From contig NZ_JAMLDX010000002.1 in the NCBI RefSeq assembly GCF_024211275.1, positions 186,001 to 250,000 of the forward strand: a stretch of DNA of 64,000 nucleotides, written 5' to 3'. The notes beneath the pieces were generated by a model. It saw only the letters and a list, made by a program, of their open reading frames with translations, was not told the DNA's origin and searched no databases. Below, in pieces: positions 28,281-37,536 of the stretch (position 1 is its first letter; the number at the start of each line of letters is the position of its first letter). The DNA comes from Sphingomonas tagetis. Lineage in GTDB: Bacteria; Pseudomonadota; Alphaproteobacteria; Sphingomonadales; Sphingomonadaceae. Made by a program: the position numbers and the translations under genes.

Positions 28281-29056
28281 GGCGCTTCGGCATCATCGGC
28301 TTTGGCCGGTTCGGCCAGCTCGCCGCGCGCCATCTGCGCGAGCATTTCGACGTGATCGCCGCCGACACCGGTGACATCGCTGCCGCGGCGGACGAACTGG
28401 GCGTCCGCACCGGCACGCTGGCCGAGGCCGCGGCGTGCGACGTGATCATGCTCGCCGTACCGGTGCAGGCAATGGCGGACGTGATTGCACGGGTCGCGCC
28501 GATCGTGCAGCCCGGCGCGCTGGTGCTCGACGTGGCGTCGGTGAAGCTGCTGCCCGCGCGCTGGATGGCCGACGCGCTACCCGAAGGCGTCGATATCGTC
28601 GCCACCCACCCGCTGTTCGGGCCGCAGAGCGCGCGCAACGGGCTGGCCGGCCAGCCGCTGGTGGTGTGTCCGGTGCGCGGCGATCGGCACCTCGCCGTCG
28701 CCGCGTTCGGCCGCAGCCTGGGGCTCAAGGTCTCGGTCACAACCGCCGAGGAACATGACCGCGAAATGGCCTATGTCCAGGCGCTCACCCACCTGATCGG
28801 CCGCACGCTCGACAATATCCGCATCCCCGACGAGGATCTGAAGACCAGCAGCTACCAGCATCTACTCGAGCTGTGCGCGCTGATCCGCGACGACAGCAAG
28901 GAGCTGTTCTTCGCGATCCAGAACCTCAATCCGTTCGCGCGGGAGATCACGCAGCAGTTCATCGCCGAAGCCAATGGCCTGCTGGCAGAGAGCCTCGCCG
29001 CGGACGACGCGAGCGCGGGCGATGGCGCTAAGCTTCGGGGTTCTGCAGCGCGTTGA
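28277..29056 (+). CDS. tyrA: Prephenate/arogenate dehydrogenase
   Basis: A 259-aa NAD(P)-dependent dehydrogenase. The N-terminal Rossmann motif is [17 protein letters not shown], and [31 protein letters not shown] and the helical C-terminal segment [15 protein letters not shown] follow. These match the short TyrA type, without chorismate mutase or ACT domain, which converts prephenate or arogenate to the tyrosine precursor. Coupled to hisC by an ATGA overlap. The last 29 bases overlap the convergent plsC gene. Confidence 0.9.
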   Translation: MRRFGIIGFGRFGQLAARHLREHFDVIAADTGDIAAAADELGVRTGTLAEAAACDVIMLAVPVQAMADVIARVAPIVQPGALVLDVASVKLLPARWMADALPEGVDIVATHPLFGPQSARNGLAGQPLVVCPVRGDRHLAVAAFGRSLGLKVSVTTAEEHDREMAYVQALTHLIGRTLDNIRIPDEDLKTSSYQHLLELCALIRDDSKELFFAIQNLNPFAREITQQFIAEANGLLAESLAADDASAGDGAKLRGSAAR

Positions 29057-29723
29057 TCGCGGCGTGGGTGTCGTCTTCGACCTGCTCGCGCGGCAGGCCG
29101 GGCGGGATCGGTGGAAAGAAACGCATCGTGACCACACCGGGCCGTTTCAGCCCCTTGCGCGGCCACACCCGGCCGCTGTCGAGCGCGACCGGCACCACCG
29201 GCAGCTTGAGCACGCGGTAGAGCCCGGCAAAGCCCGAGCGCAGCGGCGGAGTCTCGCCCACGCCCACCCGCGTGCCCTCGGGGAAGATCAGGATCGAACG
29301 CCCCTCGGCCAGCGCGCCCTGCGCTTCGGTCATCATTCGCCGCAACGCCTTGGCCGAAGCTTCGCGATTGACGATCACCGCGCCATAACCGCGCGCAGCC
29401 CAGCCCCATGCCGGGATCTGGCCCAGCTCCTGTTTCATCACCACCGCCGGCGTGCCGAGATAGTTGGCGAGCGCCATCGTCTCGAACATCGATTCATGCT
29501 TGGCGGCGTAGAGCGCGGGACCGGCCACCATCTCGCCCTCGACCCGAATGTGGATGCCCAGGATCACGCGGGCGCACCACACGCCATAGCCGGTCCAGCC
29601 CATGCAATAACGCCGCAGAAACGGCGTCCCGAACAGCGCCGCCACCGGCGCGCCCAGCACGATCGGCACCGACACCCCGTAGAATACCAGCCCGAAAACG
29701 ATGTTGCGCAGCCAGTCAGCCAT
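29028..29723 (-). CDS. plsC: 1-acyl-sn-glycerol-3-phosphate acyltransferase (PlsC family)
   Basis: A 231-aa inner-membrane acyltransferase with an N-terminal hydrophobic segment. It makes phosphatidic acid from lysophosphatidate. Motif I is AAKHESMFETMALA, in which the usual HX4D is HX4E (His76, Glu81). Motif II-like GAVIVNREA and motif III LIFPEGTRVGVGE are intact, and the fourth motif contains LPVVPVALDSG. It overlaps the upstream DUF218 gene by eight bases and tyrA (convergent) by 29 bases. The His-Glu pair is also known in some alphaproteobacterial homologues, so it need not inactivate the enzyme. Confidence 0.9.
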   Translation of the reverse strand: MADWLRNIVFGLVFYGVSVPIVLGAPVAALFGTPFLRRYCMGWTGYGVWCARVILGIHIRVEGEMVAGPALYAAKHESMFETMALANYLGTPAVVMKQELGQIPAWGWAARGYGAVIVNREASAKALRRMMTEAQGALAEGRSILIFPEGTRVGVGETPPLRSGFAGLYRVLKLPVVPVALDSGRVWPRKGLKRPGVVTMRFFPPIPPGLPREQVEDDTHAAINALQNPEA

Positions 29724-30258
29724 TGCCGATTCCCGTCAGCAGCACGACCCGCCGCACCAGATATTTGTGATATTCCCGCAGCAGCATCGCGAAACGCGGC
29801 TGAGTCGGCACACCATCGCCCATCACCTCGACCTCGCCGCCGAGCGCGTTGCTGAGTTCGAGCCGTGCGCGCGCCATATGCCAGTCGGCGGTGACCAGCC
29901 GCACCGACTTGTAGCCGCGCTGACGCACCCAGGCGGCAGTCTCGTCGGCGTTCGAGCGCGTATCGACCGCGTCATGGCCAAGGTCGATGCAGCAGCGGAA
30001 CAGGCGCGGCGGCGTCTTGTACTGCACTGCCAGCTCGATCGGACGCACGGTGGGATCGGTGCCGGTGATCAGCATGCGCCTGGCCGACTTGGCGCTCAGC
30101 ACCGCGATGCCGCGATCGATCCGCCCCGCGCCGCCGGTCGGCACGACGATCGCGTCGGTCTTCACGCCCGGATCGAGCGGCTTGCCGAGCGTGAGCATGA
30201 ACAGCGCGAAACCGAGCGCCCAGGCCAGCGCGACGAGCGAGACGATGCGCAGGATCAC
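29716..30258 (-). CDS. YdcF/ElyC-like DUF218 envelope protein
   Basis: A 180-aa protein with one N-terminal membrane helix (VSLVALAWALGFALFMLTL) and the DUF218 core: KTDAIVVPTGGAGRIDRGIAVL, RMLITGTDP, DTRSNADETAAWV and VRLVTADWHMARARLEL. DUF218 proteins are linked to envelope and peptidoglycan/lipid carrier homeostasis in other bacteria, but the biochemical role is unsettled. The GTG at 30258 overlaps the ftsX stop (GTGA), which fixes the start. The longer open frame upstream is the ftsX antisense-free shadow. It sits between ftsEX and plsC in one leftward run. Confidence 0.85.
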   Translation of the reverse strand: MILRIVSLVALAWALGFALFMLTLGKPLDPGVKTDAIVVPTGGAGRIDRGIAVLSAKSARRMLITGTDPTVRPIELAVQYKTPPRLFRCCIDLGHDAVDTRSNADETAAWVRQRGYKSVRLVTADWHMARARLELSNALGGEVEVMGDGVPTQPRFAMLLREYHKYLVRRVVLLTGIGNG

Positions 30259-31145
30259 AGCGTCTGTCCCAAGGCGCGCAACACCCCGGCGCGTGCGGAA
30301 ATCATCGCCATCAGTGCGAAGATGAGCGGAATCGCCCCAAGCATGGACCAGTCCGATCGATCCAGCGCGACACCGCTCAACAGCTCGGACCCCAGCGTGC
30401 CGGCCTGCCGCCCCAGCAGCCATACGATCCCGAGCGCCACCGCAGTGCCCAGCGCGCCGCCGAGAAAGGTGTCGAGCGCGATACGCCGCTGGAACAGCCG
30501 CGCGACCTGCCGGTCGGTCGAGCCGAGCATGTGCAGCACGGCGATGGTATCGCGATGCATGTCCAGCCCGGCGCGCGCCGCCAGCAGCACCACCGCGGTG
30601 GTCGCCAGCGCCATCAGCAGCACGAGCGCCGCGGCGAACAGCGTGATCGTCGTCAGGAAAACGGCGACCGGCGAGAGCCATTGCGCATGGCGATCAACGC
30701 GCGCGGCGGGCGCAACCGCCTGTGCCGCGCGAGTCACTGCGGCAACCGCCGCCGGATCGCCCGAGGTGAGATCGACGTCGATCATCGCCGGCATCGGCAG
30801 CTCGGCATCGAGTCCCGCATCGCCGAGCCAGGGCTGGAGCAGTTCGGCCAGGCGTGTGCGATCAACTTCCGCGACCCGGCTCACCTGGCCCAGCGCCTTT
30901 ACACGCTGGACGATGGTGCGCGCGGCGGCGTCGCGGCGGGCGGCATCGGCCTCGACCAGCTGGATCGTCAGCCGTCCCGCGAGCTGCCGGTCGAGCGCGG
31001 CGCTGGCGCTCGCCATGCTCAGGCCCAGCGCCGCCGCCAGCGTCGTCAGGAACAGCATGATCGCCATGATCCACAGCATCGACCGCGTGCTCCGGCTTTC
31101 GTCGAGCAGGCGGTGTTCGGGATTGTCGGAGGTCAGCCAGCTCAT
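30255..31145 (-). CDS. ftsX: Cell-division ABC transporter permease FtsX
   Basis: A 296-aa inner-membrane protein with the FtsX layout: a short cytoplasmic N-terminus, a transmembrane helix (MLWIMAIMLFLTTLAAALG), a periplasmic domain of about 110 residues, then three more helices with the FtsX motif VLHMLGSTDRQVARLFQRR. FtsX works with FtsE to control septal peptidoglycan hydrolases and divisome assembly. Four-base ATGA overlap with ftsE. Confidence 0.92.
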   Translation of the reverse strand: MSWLTSDNPEHRLLDESRSTRSMLWIMAIMLFLTTLAAALGLSMASASAALDRQLAGRLTIQLVEADAARRDAAARTIVQRVKALGQVSRVAEVDRTRLAELLQPWLGDAGLDAELPMPAMIDVDLTSGDPAAVAAVTRAAQAVAPAARVDRHAQWLSPVAVFLTTITLFAAALVLLMALATTAVVLLAARAGLDMHRDTIAVLHMLGSTDRQVARLFQRRIALDTFLGGALGTAVALGIVWLLGRQAGTLGSELLSGVALDRSDWSMLGAIPLIFALMAMISARAGVLRALGQTL

Positions 31146-31861
31146 GCGGGCGCCTGGCCTTGCGGGCTTCCAGGCGGGTGGCGCAGCGCCCCGGTTGGAT
31201 CGCTCAGCCGCCCGCGCTCGATCCGCATCATGCGCGCATCGGGGATGCGGTTGATCAGCTGGAAATCATGGGTCGCGACGACGACGGTGGTGCCGAGCCG
31301 GTTGAGCGAATCGAACAGATGCAGCAACCGCTCGGCCATGTCGGGATCGACGTTGCCGGTCGGCTCGTCCGCGACCAGCACTTCGGGCCGGTTGATCACC
31401 GCGCGGGCGATGGCGATACGCTGCTGCTCCCCGCCCGACAGCGTCGGCGGCTTGGCGTTGCCGCGGTCCTTTAGGTTCACCCAGGCCAGCATCTCGCGCA
31501 CGGGTCCCTCGATCTCGCTTTCGGGCATCCCCGCGACACGCAGCGGCAGCGCGATATTGTCGAACGCCGACAGATGCGGGACGAGACGGAAGTCCTGGAA
31601 CACCACGCCGATGCGGCGGCGGAAACCGGGCAGCCGGTTGCGCGGCAGCGCCCCGGCATCCTCGCCGAACAGCCGCACGATGCCGCGCGTCGGACGCTGG
31701 GCGAGATAGAGCAATTTGAGCAGCGAGGTCTTGCCCGCACCCGATGCGCCGGTGACGAAATAGAAGCTGCCCGCGCTCAGCGTGAAGCTGACGTCACTCA
31801 GCGTCTCCGCGCCAGTGCCGTAGCGCAGCCCCACATTCTCGAACTGGACGATATTGGCCAT
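31142..31861 (-). CDS. ftsE: Cell-division ATP-binding protein FtsE
   Basis: A 239-aa ABC ATPase. Walker A is VTGASGAGKTSLLKLLYL, the FtsE-typical Q-loop region is IGVVFQDFRLVPHLSAFDN, the signature is LSGGEQQRIAIARAV, Walker B is VLVADEPTGNVDP and the switch His is in ATHDFQLI. It energises FtsX in division. The ATG at 31861 is chosen because homologues begin directly with the IVQFENVGLRYG strand. The upstream in-frame extension to 31924 has no ribosome-binding site. Confidence 0.95.
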   Translation of the reverse strand: MANIVQFENVGLRYGTGAETLSDVSFTLSAGSFYFVTGASGAGKTSLLKLLYLAQRPTRGIVRLFGEDAGALPRNRLPGFRRRIGVVFQDFRLVPHLSAFDNIALPLRVAGMPESEIEGPVREMLAWVNLKDRGNAKPPTLSGGEQQRIAIARAVINRPEVLVADEPTGNVDPDMAERLLHLFDSLNRLGTTVVVATHDFQLINRIPDARMMRIERGRLSDPTGALRHPPGSPQGQAPA

Positions 31862-32023
31862 GTGCCGGCGCCCGGCCGCTCCTGAAAAACCCAACCCCCG
31901 AGTGCCAAGCCATCGCACAGCCATCGGGCTGGCTCAAGCGCGGCCACTCGGTGCTTGCCAAGTGGTCGCGGCAAGTGTTTAGATTCGGGATCGGCGACAT
32001 CATCGTCCCGTGCCGAGTTTGCG

Positions 32024-32707
32024 ATGATCCTCGAATGTCCTGAGTGCCGTACCCGTTACCTTGTCCCCGACGCCGCGATCGGCGCGGAGGGGCGGACGGT
32101 GCGGTGCGCGAGCTGCCGGCACAGCTGGCATCAGGAACCCGCGGGCATGATCGCAAGGCCGGCGGCCGACGTGATCCGCGCCGACGCCTATTCGCCACCA
32201 CCGCCGCCGGCGCCCACCGCAGCGCCGCAGCCGCGCGATTACGACCCGTTCGCGCATGAGCCGCCGTTCAAGCCGCGCAGGAATCCTGAGCGGCGCTGGA
32301 CCGCCGCCGCGATCATCGCCGGCGTGTCGATGCTGCTGGGTGCTGGCGCGATCGTCTATAGCGGCGCGCCGGGACTTGCCGCGCAGCTTGGGCTGCCGGT
32401 CGGCGACGTGCGCACGCCGCTGATTTTCACCGCGCAGTCGGTCGAGCGCAAACCAAGGCTCAATGGCGGCGAGTTGTTCGTGGTGAGCGGGCAGGTGATG
32501 AATCCGACCAAGGAACGCCAGCGCGTCCCCAACATCCTGGCCGAACTGCGCGACGGCAATAATTCGATCGTCTACAACTGGACGATCACGCCCGAGCCGC
32601 GCTCGCTACCGCCGGGCGGGAGCCTCGAGTTCAACAGCGGCAAGCTCGACGTGCCGCCGACCGGCAAGTCGATCCAGTTCAGCTTTTCGGGCGAAGCCGG
32701 CGAGTAA
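32024..32707 (+). CDS. MJ0042-type zinc-ribbon membrane protein with DUF3426-like domain
   Basis: A 227-aa protein that starts with a zinc ribbon ([16 protein letters not shown] ... [14 protein letters not shown]; two C-x2-C knuckles) of the MJ0042 family. A proline-rich linker, one transmembrane helix ([21 protein letters not shown]) and a C-terminal beta domain ([19 protein letters not shown]) as in DUF3426 proteins follow. The role is unknown. The family is often found next to ftsE/ftsX in alphaproteobacteria, as here in divergent orientation. I chose the ATG at 32024 because it directly precedes the ribbon. Its 3' end overlaps the MATE gene by 29 bases. Confidence 0.8.
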   Translation: MILECPECRTRYLVPDAAIGAEGRTVRCASCRHSWHQEPAGMIARPAADVIRADAYSPPPPPAPTAAPQPRDYDPFAHEPPFKPRRNPERRWTAAAIIAGVSMLLGAGAIVYSGAPGLAAQLGLPVGDVRTPLIFTAQSVERKPRLNGGELFVVSGQVMNPTKERQRVPNILAELRDGNNSIVYNWTITPEPRSLPPGGSLEFNSGKLDVPPTGKSIQFSFSGEAGE

Positions 32708-34037
32708 CCCACCACAACCGCATGCCGTTGAGCAACGCTGCAGCGACCATCCCCGCCCCTGACGCCCAGACCAGCCCCATCGGCCCCCAGCCGGCATGCA
32801 CCGTCCATAGTCCGAGCGCGCCGGTCAGCACGAAGAACGAGGCGATCCCGTTGACGCCCGCGATCACCTGATCGCCGAGCGAGCGCAGCGCATAGACGAA
32901 CACGACCTGAAGTCCGTCGAACAGGATGAATGGCGCCCACACCGCGAGCATCATCGCCGCGATCACCGCCACTTCGGGACTGGCCGGAAAACCGCCGACC
33001 GCAAGCATCGGCGCGAAGGTCAACGGGATTGCCAGCAGCCCGAGGATCAGCGCCGCCAGTCCCGCGGCGATCGCGGTGCGCGAGCCCGCCTCGGCCGGCA
33101 CCCCCTCGCCCACCGCATTGCCCGCGCGCACCCCCGCCGCCGAGCCGAGACCGAGCGCGAAGGAGAAAGTCACGTTGTGGACCGAGAAGACGATCTGGAA
33201 GGCGTGAGTCACCGTCTCGCCCAATTGCGTGGACAGTGCGATCAGGATCGAAAAGCCCGCAAGCTCGAGGCCCGACGCGATGGCCGGGACGAGGCCGAAG
33301 GTCAGCAAAGTCCACACGCCGCGCCACATCGCGGGCGTACCGAAATCGCGCCAATCGCGCACCTTACGCTCGGCGGCGCGCGGCAGGGTGAGCGCCGCGC
33401 CGATCATAGCGACCGCGCCGATCACCACCGCAACCACCGTCGCCGCCGCCGCACCCACTGCGCCCATCTGCGGCAGCCCGAACTGCCCGGTAGCAAGCAC
33501 CCAGGCAAGCACCGCGTTGAGCGGCAGGATCGCGAGGTTGACCACCATCACCCGGCGCGGGCGGCTGACGCCTTCGAGGAAGAAGCTCGCCGCGACGATG
33601 ATCAGCTGAAACGGATAGGCCAGCGCCATCGTGCGCACGACCTTGGCCGCATCGGGCGCGATGCCGGGGTCGACGCCGACGCCGAGCAGCATCGGCAGCG
33701 CGAAGACGAACAGTGCGCCGCCGCTGACCAGGCCGAGGATCAGGCCGAGCACCAGCCCTTGCCGCAGCACCGCGCCGGTCGCGCCCAGGTCCCCCGCCCC
33801 ATCGGCGCGCGAGGCGAAGACGAGGATGCCGGTGAGCCAGCCCAGCGCCATGACGATGCCGATAAAGGTCAGCGTGCGGCTCGCGCCCAGTGCCGCCACC
33901 TCGTGCGTGCTGACCAGCCCGACCACCACCACATCGGTGACATGCAGGATCGTCCAGTTGAGGCTGGTAAGGATCACCGGCCACGCCAGCGCGAGGATGC
34001 GGCGCATCTCGGCGCGGGTATCGGCTGGCAACGTCAT
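32679..34037 (-). CDS. MATE-family multidrug/cation exporter
   Basis: A 452-aa inner-membrane protein with about 12 hydrophobic helices in two similar halves. MATE features include the first helix region [36 protein letters not shown] and [20 protein letters not shown], and the second half has [21 protein letters not shown]. It exports organic compounds in exchange for protons or sodium. The ATG at 34037 ([15 protein letters not shown]) gives the normal MATE N-terminus; the open frame continues upstream without homology-like sequence. Confidence 0.88.
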   Translation of the reverse strand: MTLPADTRAEMRRILALAWPVILTSLNWTILHVTDVVVVGLVSTHEVAALGASRTLTFIGIVMALGWLTGILVFASRADGAGDLGATGAVLRQGLVLGLILGLVSGGALFVFALPMLLGVGVDPGIAPDAAKVVRTMALAYPFQLIIVAASFFLEGVSRPRRVMVVNLAILPLNAVLAWVLATGQFGLPQMGAVGAAAATVVAVVIGAVAMIGAALTLPRAAERKVRDWRDFGTPAMWRGVWTLLTFGLVPAIASGLELAGFSILIALSTQLGETVTHAFQIVFSVHNVTFSFALGLGSAAGVRAGNAVGEGVPAEAGSRTAIAAGLAALILGLLAIPLTFAPMLAVGGFPASPEVAVIAAMMLAVWAPFILFDGLQVVFVYALRSLGDQVIAGVNGIASFFVLTGALGLWTVHAGWGPMGLVWASGAGMVAAALLNGMRLWWVTRRLRPKS

Positions 34038-34163
34038 GGGCCGGCGGGTGTAGCGGCGGGCGATGACAGAAGAAAGCTGCGGATCGGTGTTGCCAGCCCC
34101 CTTACCCTTTGCTAGGGGCCGCTGCCTTACCAGCCGCCGGGTCACCGGCGGAGAGAAATCAGT

Positions 34164-34250
34164 GCGGTCGTGGCGGAACTGGTAGACGCGCAACGTTGAG
34201 GTCGTTGTGGGCGAAAGCCCGTGGAAGTTCGAGTCTTCTCGACCGCACCA
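34164..34250 (+). tRNA. tRNA-Leu (anticodon GAG)
   Basis: An 87-nt tRNA. The acceptor stem GCGGTCG (34164-34170) pairs with CGACCGC (34240-34246), followed by A73 and an encoded CCA (34248-34250). The anticodon stem CAACG/CGTTG encloses the loop TTGAGGT with anticodon GAG at 34198-34200. The long variable arm (GGGCGAAAGCCC) is that of a class II tRNA, and the T arm contains GTTCGAGTC. It reads CUC/CUU leucine codons. Confidence 0.97.
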
Positions 34251-34419
34251 ATTTCTTGAATAGATCGGCTAGAAAATCCCCCCAGGGGGTGCTTCGGCGC
34301 CGCTGCACAACCCGATCGGGTTCAACTCAGACATTGCCGGCGATCAGATCGCGCAAGCCTTCGGATGCGGCCGGGCGCCCGAGCACCCGGCGACCCGATC
34401 GAGCGAGTCCTGCCCTAGT

Positions 34420-36123
34420 TCAGCTTGCGAACCCGTCCACCGTAACTCTGTACAGCACCTCAGCGCTGGCGGTTGCGGCGGCCTTGAGGCCGAGCGCTTC
34501 GGGGACGATCTGCGCGGTGTAGAAGGCGGCGGCGGCCTGCTTCATCGCGAGGAATGCGGGATCGCCCTCGGCGCTCGCGGCAATGCGGCCCTGCTTCTCC
34601 ATCAACCAGCCGCATACCGCGACCGACAGCATCGTCAGGAACGGATAGGACGCCGCCAGCCGGTCGTCGGTTTCAGCGCTGATCAGATGCCTTGCCACCT
34701 CGTCGCACGCGTCGGTCAGCGCGATCAGGTTCGCGTCCTGCGTCTGCCCACGGATCTCGCCGGTCAGCGCGAACAGCGCCGCGCCGCCGTCGCCGGTCAG
34801 CTTGCGCCCGACCAGGTCGGCCGCCTGAATGCCATTGGTGCCCTCATAGATCGGCGTGATGCGCGCGTCGCGGAAATGCTGGGCAGCGCCCGTCTCCTCG
34901 ATATAGCCCATCCCGCCATGGACCTGCACGCCAAGGCTCGCCACCTCGTTGCCAAGATCGGTGCCGTGCGCCTTGGCCAGCGGGGTCAGCAGCTCGAGCC
35001 GCGCCCTGGCCTGGGCGTCACCGGCATTGGCGCGGTCGAGCTGGCCGAACGCCAGATAGACCAGCGCCCGCGCGGCAAACGTCTGCGCCTTCATCCGCAG
35101 GAGCATGCGCCGCACATCGGGATGCTCGATGATCGCCACGCTCTCGCGGCTCGGCGATCCGGCACGCGCGCTCTGCACGCGCTCGCGGGCATAGGCGACC
35201 GCGCGCTGCGTCGCACGCTCGGCGATCTGAACGCCCTGCAGCCCGACATTGAGCCGGGCGTTGTTCATCATCGTGAACATCGCGCGCATGCCGCCATGCT
35301 CGGCGCCGATCAGCTCGCCGATACAGTCGTTGTTGTCGCCAAAGCTGAGCACGCAGGTCGGCGAGGCGTGCAGCCCCATCTTGTGCTCGATCGACACGGT
35401 GCGGACATCGTTGAACGCGCCCGGCGTGCCGTCGGCGTTGAGCCGGTATTTGGGCACCAGGAACAGCGAGATGCCGCGCGTCCCGGCTGGCGCATCGGGC
35501 GTGCGCGCGAGGACGAGATGGACGATATTATCAGCCAGGTCGTGATCGCCGAAGCTGATGAAGATCTTGGTGCCGGTGATCGACCAGCTCCCGTCGCCAA
35601 GCGGCTTCGCCATCGCCTTGAGCGCGCCGACATCCGAGCCCGCCTGCGGCTCGGTCAGGTTCATCGTGCCGGTCCATGCGCCCGACGACAGATGCGGCAG
35701 ATAAGCCGCCTGCTGCTCGGGCGTACCGTGATGCACCAGCGCCTCGATCGCGCCGACGGTCAGCGTCGGGCACAGCGCGAACCCGGTATTGGCACTGCCC
35801 AGCGTCTCCAGCACCGCGGTCGCGAGGCTCACCGGCAGCCCCTGCCCGCCATAGGCCTCGGGCGAGCCGATCGTGCCCCAGCCGCCCTCGACATAGGCCT
35901 TGTAGGCCTGCGCATAACCCTGCGGCATCACCACGCCGTCGGCGGTCCACTTCGCACCGACGATATCGCCCGCCCGGTCGAGCGGCGCCCACTCCCCCGC
36001 CGCGAACGCGCCCGCGCCCTCCAGCACCGCATCGGTCAGATCGCCGTCCACGCCCAGCTCGCCAAGCCCCACCACATGATCGAGGACGAAGCGCTGCTCG
36101 GAAACTGCAGGGGTGAAACTCAT
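34420..36123 (-). CDS. Acyl-CoA dehydrogenase (FadE/DmdC-like, long C-terminal extension)
   Basis: A 567-aa FAD enzyme of the acyl-CoA dehydrogenase superfamily. It has YGGQGLPVSLATAVLETL, the FAD-binding MNLTEPQAGSDVG and WSITGTKIFISFGDHD, HGGMRAMFTMMNNARL, GVQVHGGMGYIEETG and the catalytic-base segment ITPIYEGTNGIQAADLVG. A C-terminal helical extension of about 130 residues follows. This long form includes the 3-methylmercaptopropionyl-CoA dehydrogenase-like group as well as ordinary fatty acyl-CoA dehydrogenases. AAGGA precedes the ATG by eight bases. It stands alone between the tRNA and the Tad operon. The substrate cannot be read from sequence. Confidence 0.92.
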   Translation of the reverse strand: MSFTPAVSEQRFVLDHVVGLGELGVDGDLTDAVLEGAGAFAAGEWAPLDRAGDIVGAKWTADGVVMPQGYAQAYKAYVEGGWGTIGSPEAYGGQGLPVSLATAVLETLGSANTGFALCPTLTVGAIEALVHHGTPEQQAAYLPHLSSGAWTGTMNLTEPQAGSDVGALKAMAKPLGDGSWSITGTKIFISFGDHDLADNIVHLVLARTPDAPAGTRGISLFLVPKYRLNADGTPGAFNDVRTVSIEHKMGLHASPTCVLSFGDNNDCIGELIGAEHGGMRAMFTMMNNARLNVGLQGVQIAERATQRAVAYARERVQSARAGSPSRESVAIIEHPDVRRMLLRMKAQTFAARALVYLAFGQLDRANAGDAQARARLELLTPLAKAHGTDLGNEVASLGVQVHGGMGYIEETGAAQHFRDARITPIYEGTNGIQAADLVGRKLTGDGGAALFALTGEIRGQTQDANLIALTDACDEVARHLISAETDDRLAASYPFLTMLSVAVCGWLMEKQGRIAASAEGDPAFLAMKQAAAAFYTAQIVPEALGLKAAATASAEVLYRVTVDGFAS

Positions 36124-36220
36124 CGAAGATATCCTTTGCCGGCGGCGACGCGCGCCTGGAGCGCATCTAGCGCGGTCCGATCATAATGAAAGCCCACGCG
36201 CACGACCCGCAGCAACGCCC

Positions 36221-36703
36221 TCAGGGGCTGACATGCCCCAGCGCAATGGCGCTGATTGCGCCCGCCGCGATGCCGATGCCATAGGGAACGGGACCGCGCG
36301 GCTTGAGCGCGACCATATGCGTGCGGAACAGCAGCGATTCCGGAATGATTCGCCGGAGCAGCATGAACAGCAGCGCGACGATACCGCCGGCGAGCGCGAC
36401 CGCGCCGATCAGCCACCCCGCGCCGGCGATGTCGAACCACAAGGCCGTCGCCGCCAGCAGCTTGACGTCGCCGCCGCCCAGCCAGCGTGCGGCGAACGCC
36501 GCCATGCCGAGCGCGAACACGCCGGCAAACACCACGAGGTTCTGCCACAGCGACCAGTCGGGACCCTTGACGGCCGCATAGACCGGAAACAACAGAACGA
36601 TCGCCACCGCGAAGAAATTGGCGATGCGCAATTGATAGATGTCCTGCAGCGCGGCGGCGAGCAGCAGCAGGATCAGGATGGCCAGCAGCCCGGTTGCGAT
36701 CAT
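36221..36703 (-). CDS. cpaA: Tad-type prepilin peptidase CpaA/TadV
   Basis: A 160-aa integral membrane aspartyl peptidase (A24 family, short form without N-methylation domain) with about six helices. The first catalytic Asp is in AAALQDIYQLRI, and the second is in the GGGDVK motif of RWLGGGDVKLLAATALW. It cleaves Flp pilin and the TadE-type pseudopilins at the G/XXXXE site. Last gene of the leftward Tad operon, overlapping the TPR gene by four bases (ATGA). The 97-bp gap to the acyl-CoA dehydrogenase gene shows nothing recognisable. Confidence 0.92.
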   Translation of the reverse strand: MIATGLLAILILLLLAAALQDIYQLRIANFFAVAIVLLFPVYAAVKGPDWSLWQNLVVFAGVFALGMAAFAARWLGGGDVKLLAATALWFDIAGAGWLIGAVALAGGIVALLFMLLRRIIPESLLFRTHMVALKPRGPVPYGIGIAAGAISAIALGHVSP

Positions 36704-37536
36704 CGCATGCCGCCTCTCGCAGCGCGCAGCGTGTCGAGCAGCGTGCTCGCCTCGCGGCCATATCGCGGGTCGACCTCCACCGCCTGAGTCAGCAGCGTGG
36801 CCGCCAGCTCGGTCCGCCCCGTCCGCAGCGCGCCCTTGGCGGCAACGGTGAGGCGCAACGCCCAGCCGCGGTCGTCGTCGACGCCGGGGCGCCGCCGCGG
36901 CGGATTGCCCAGCGCACCTTCGGCAAGGTCGATATTGCTTCCGATACGGCGGTCGCCAGGCGCGGTCCGCAACGCGAGACGCAGATCATCGAGCGCGTCG
37001 GCATAGCGGCCCTGCTCGATCCGCGCGAAGGCGCGGTTGTTGAGCGTGACGGCGTTGCCCGGATCGAGGCGCAGCGACTGGGCAAAGGCGTCCTCGCTCC
37101 CGCCCCAGTCCTTGCGCTGGGCGAGCACCACGCCGAGCAACTGGCTGCTCTGCCACGTCGCGCAACTCGCCGCCGCGCCGCGCAGCGCATCGAGCGCGCG
37201 TCCGTCACCGAGCCGCGCGGCGGCAATGCCGAAGTCGCGCTGATAGTCGCAGCGCACCGGATCGACCCCGCGCAACCGCGAGAAGATGCCCAGCGCCTGT
37301 TCGGTCGCGCCGCTGGCGAGCGCGAACTCGCCGCGCACGCCGTCCATCGCTTCGGCCTCGACCGCATCGGCCGGCATGGGCAGCCGCGACAGCATCAGCT
37401 CCGCCTGGATCAGGCGGCCCGAGCGGATCGCGGCGGTGATGATCGGTAAGTCGCCGGTGCCCGACGCTTGCGCCGGAAGCGCCAGCGCCAGCACCAGCGC
37501 GGCCAGCGGCATGCTGAGACCCGTGCCCCGCGTCAC
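36700..37536 (-). CDS. Exported TPR-repeat protein of the Tad operon (TadD-like)
   Basis: A 278-aa protein with a signal peptide ending LPAQASG and helical TPR-like repeats (GEFALASGATEQALGIFSRLRG; WGGSEDAFAQSLRLDPGNAVTLNNRAFARIEQGRYADALDDLRLAL). TPR proteins at this place in Tad loci (TadD) help assemble the secretin and pilus in the periplasm. The GTG at 37536 overlaps the stop of the upstream TPR lipoprotein (GTGA). An ATG at 37512 is an alternative, and both keep the signal peptide core. Confidence 0.8.
   Translation of the reverse strand: MTRGTGLSMPLAALVLALALPAQASGTGDLPIITAAIRSGRLIQAELMLSRLPMPADAVEAEAMDGVRGEFALASGATEQALGIFSRLRGVDPVRCDYQRDFGIAAARLGDGRALDALRGAAASCATWQSSQLLGVVLAQRKDWGGSEDAFAQSLRLDPGNAVTLNNRAFARIEQGRYADALDDLRLALRTAPGDRRIGSNIDLAEGALGNPPRRRPGVDDDRGWALRLTVAAKGALRTGRTELAATLLTQAVEVDPRYGREASTLLDTLRAARGGMR

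Noticed and set aside
34164..34419. Integration site at tRNA-Leu
   Set aside because: No integrase, no repeated tRNA 3' end and no composition change nearby. The 170 bases after the tRNA hold only a short C5/G5 hairpin.
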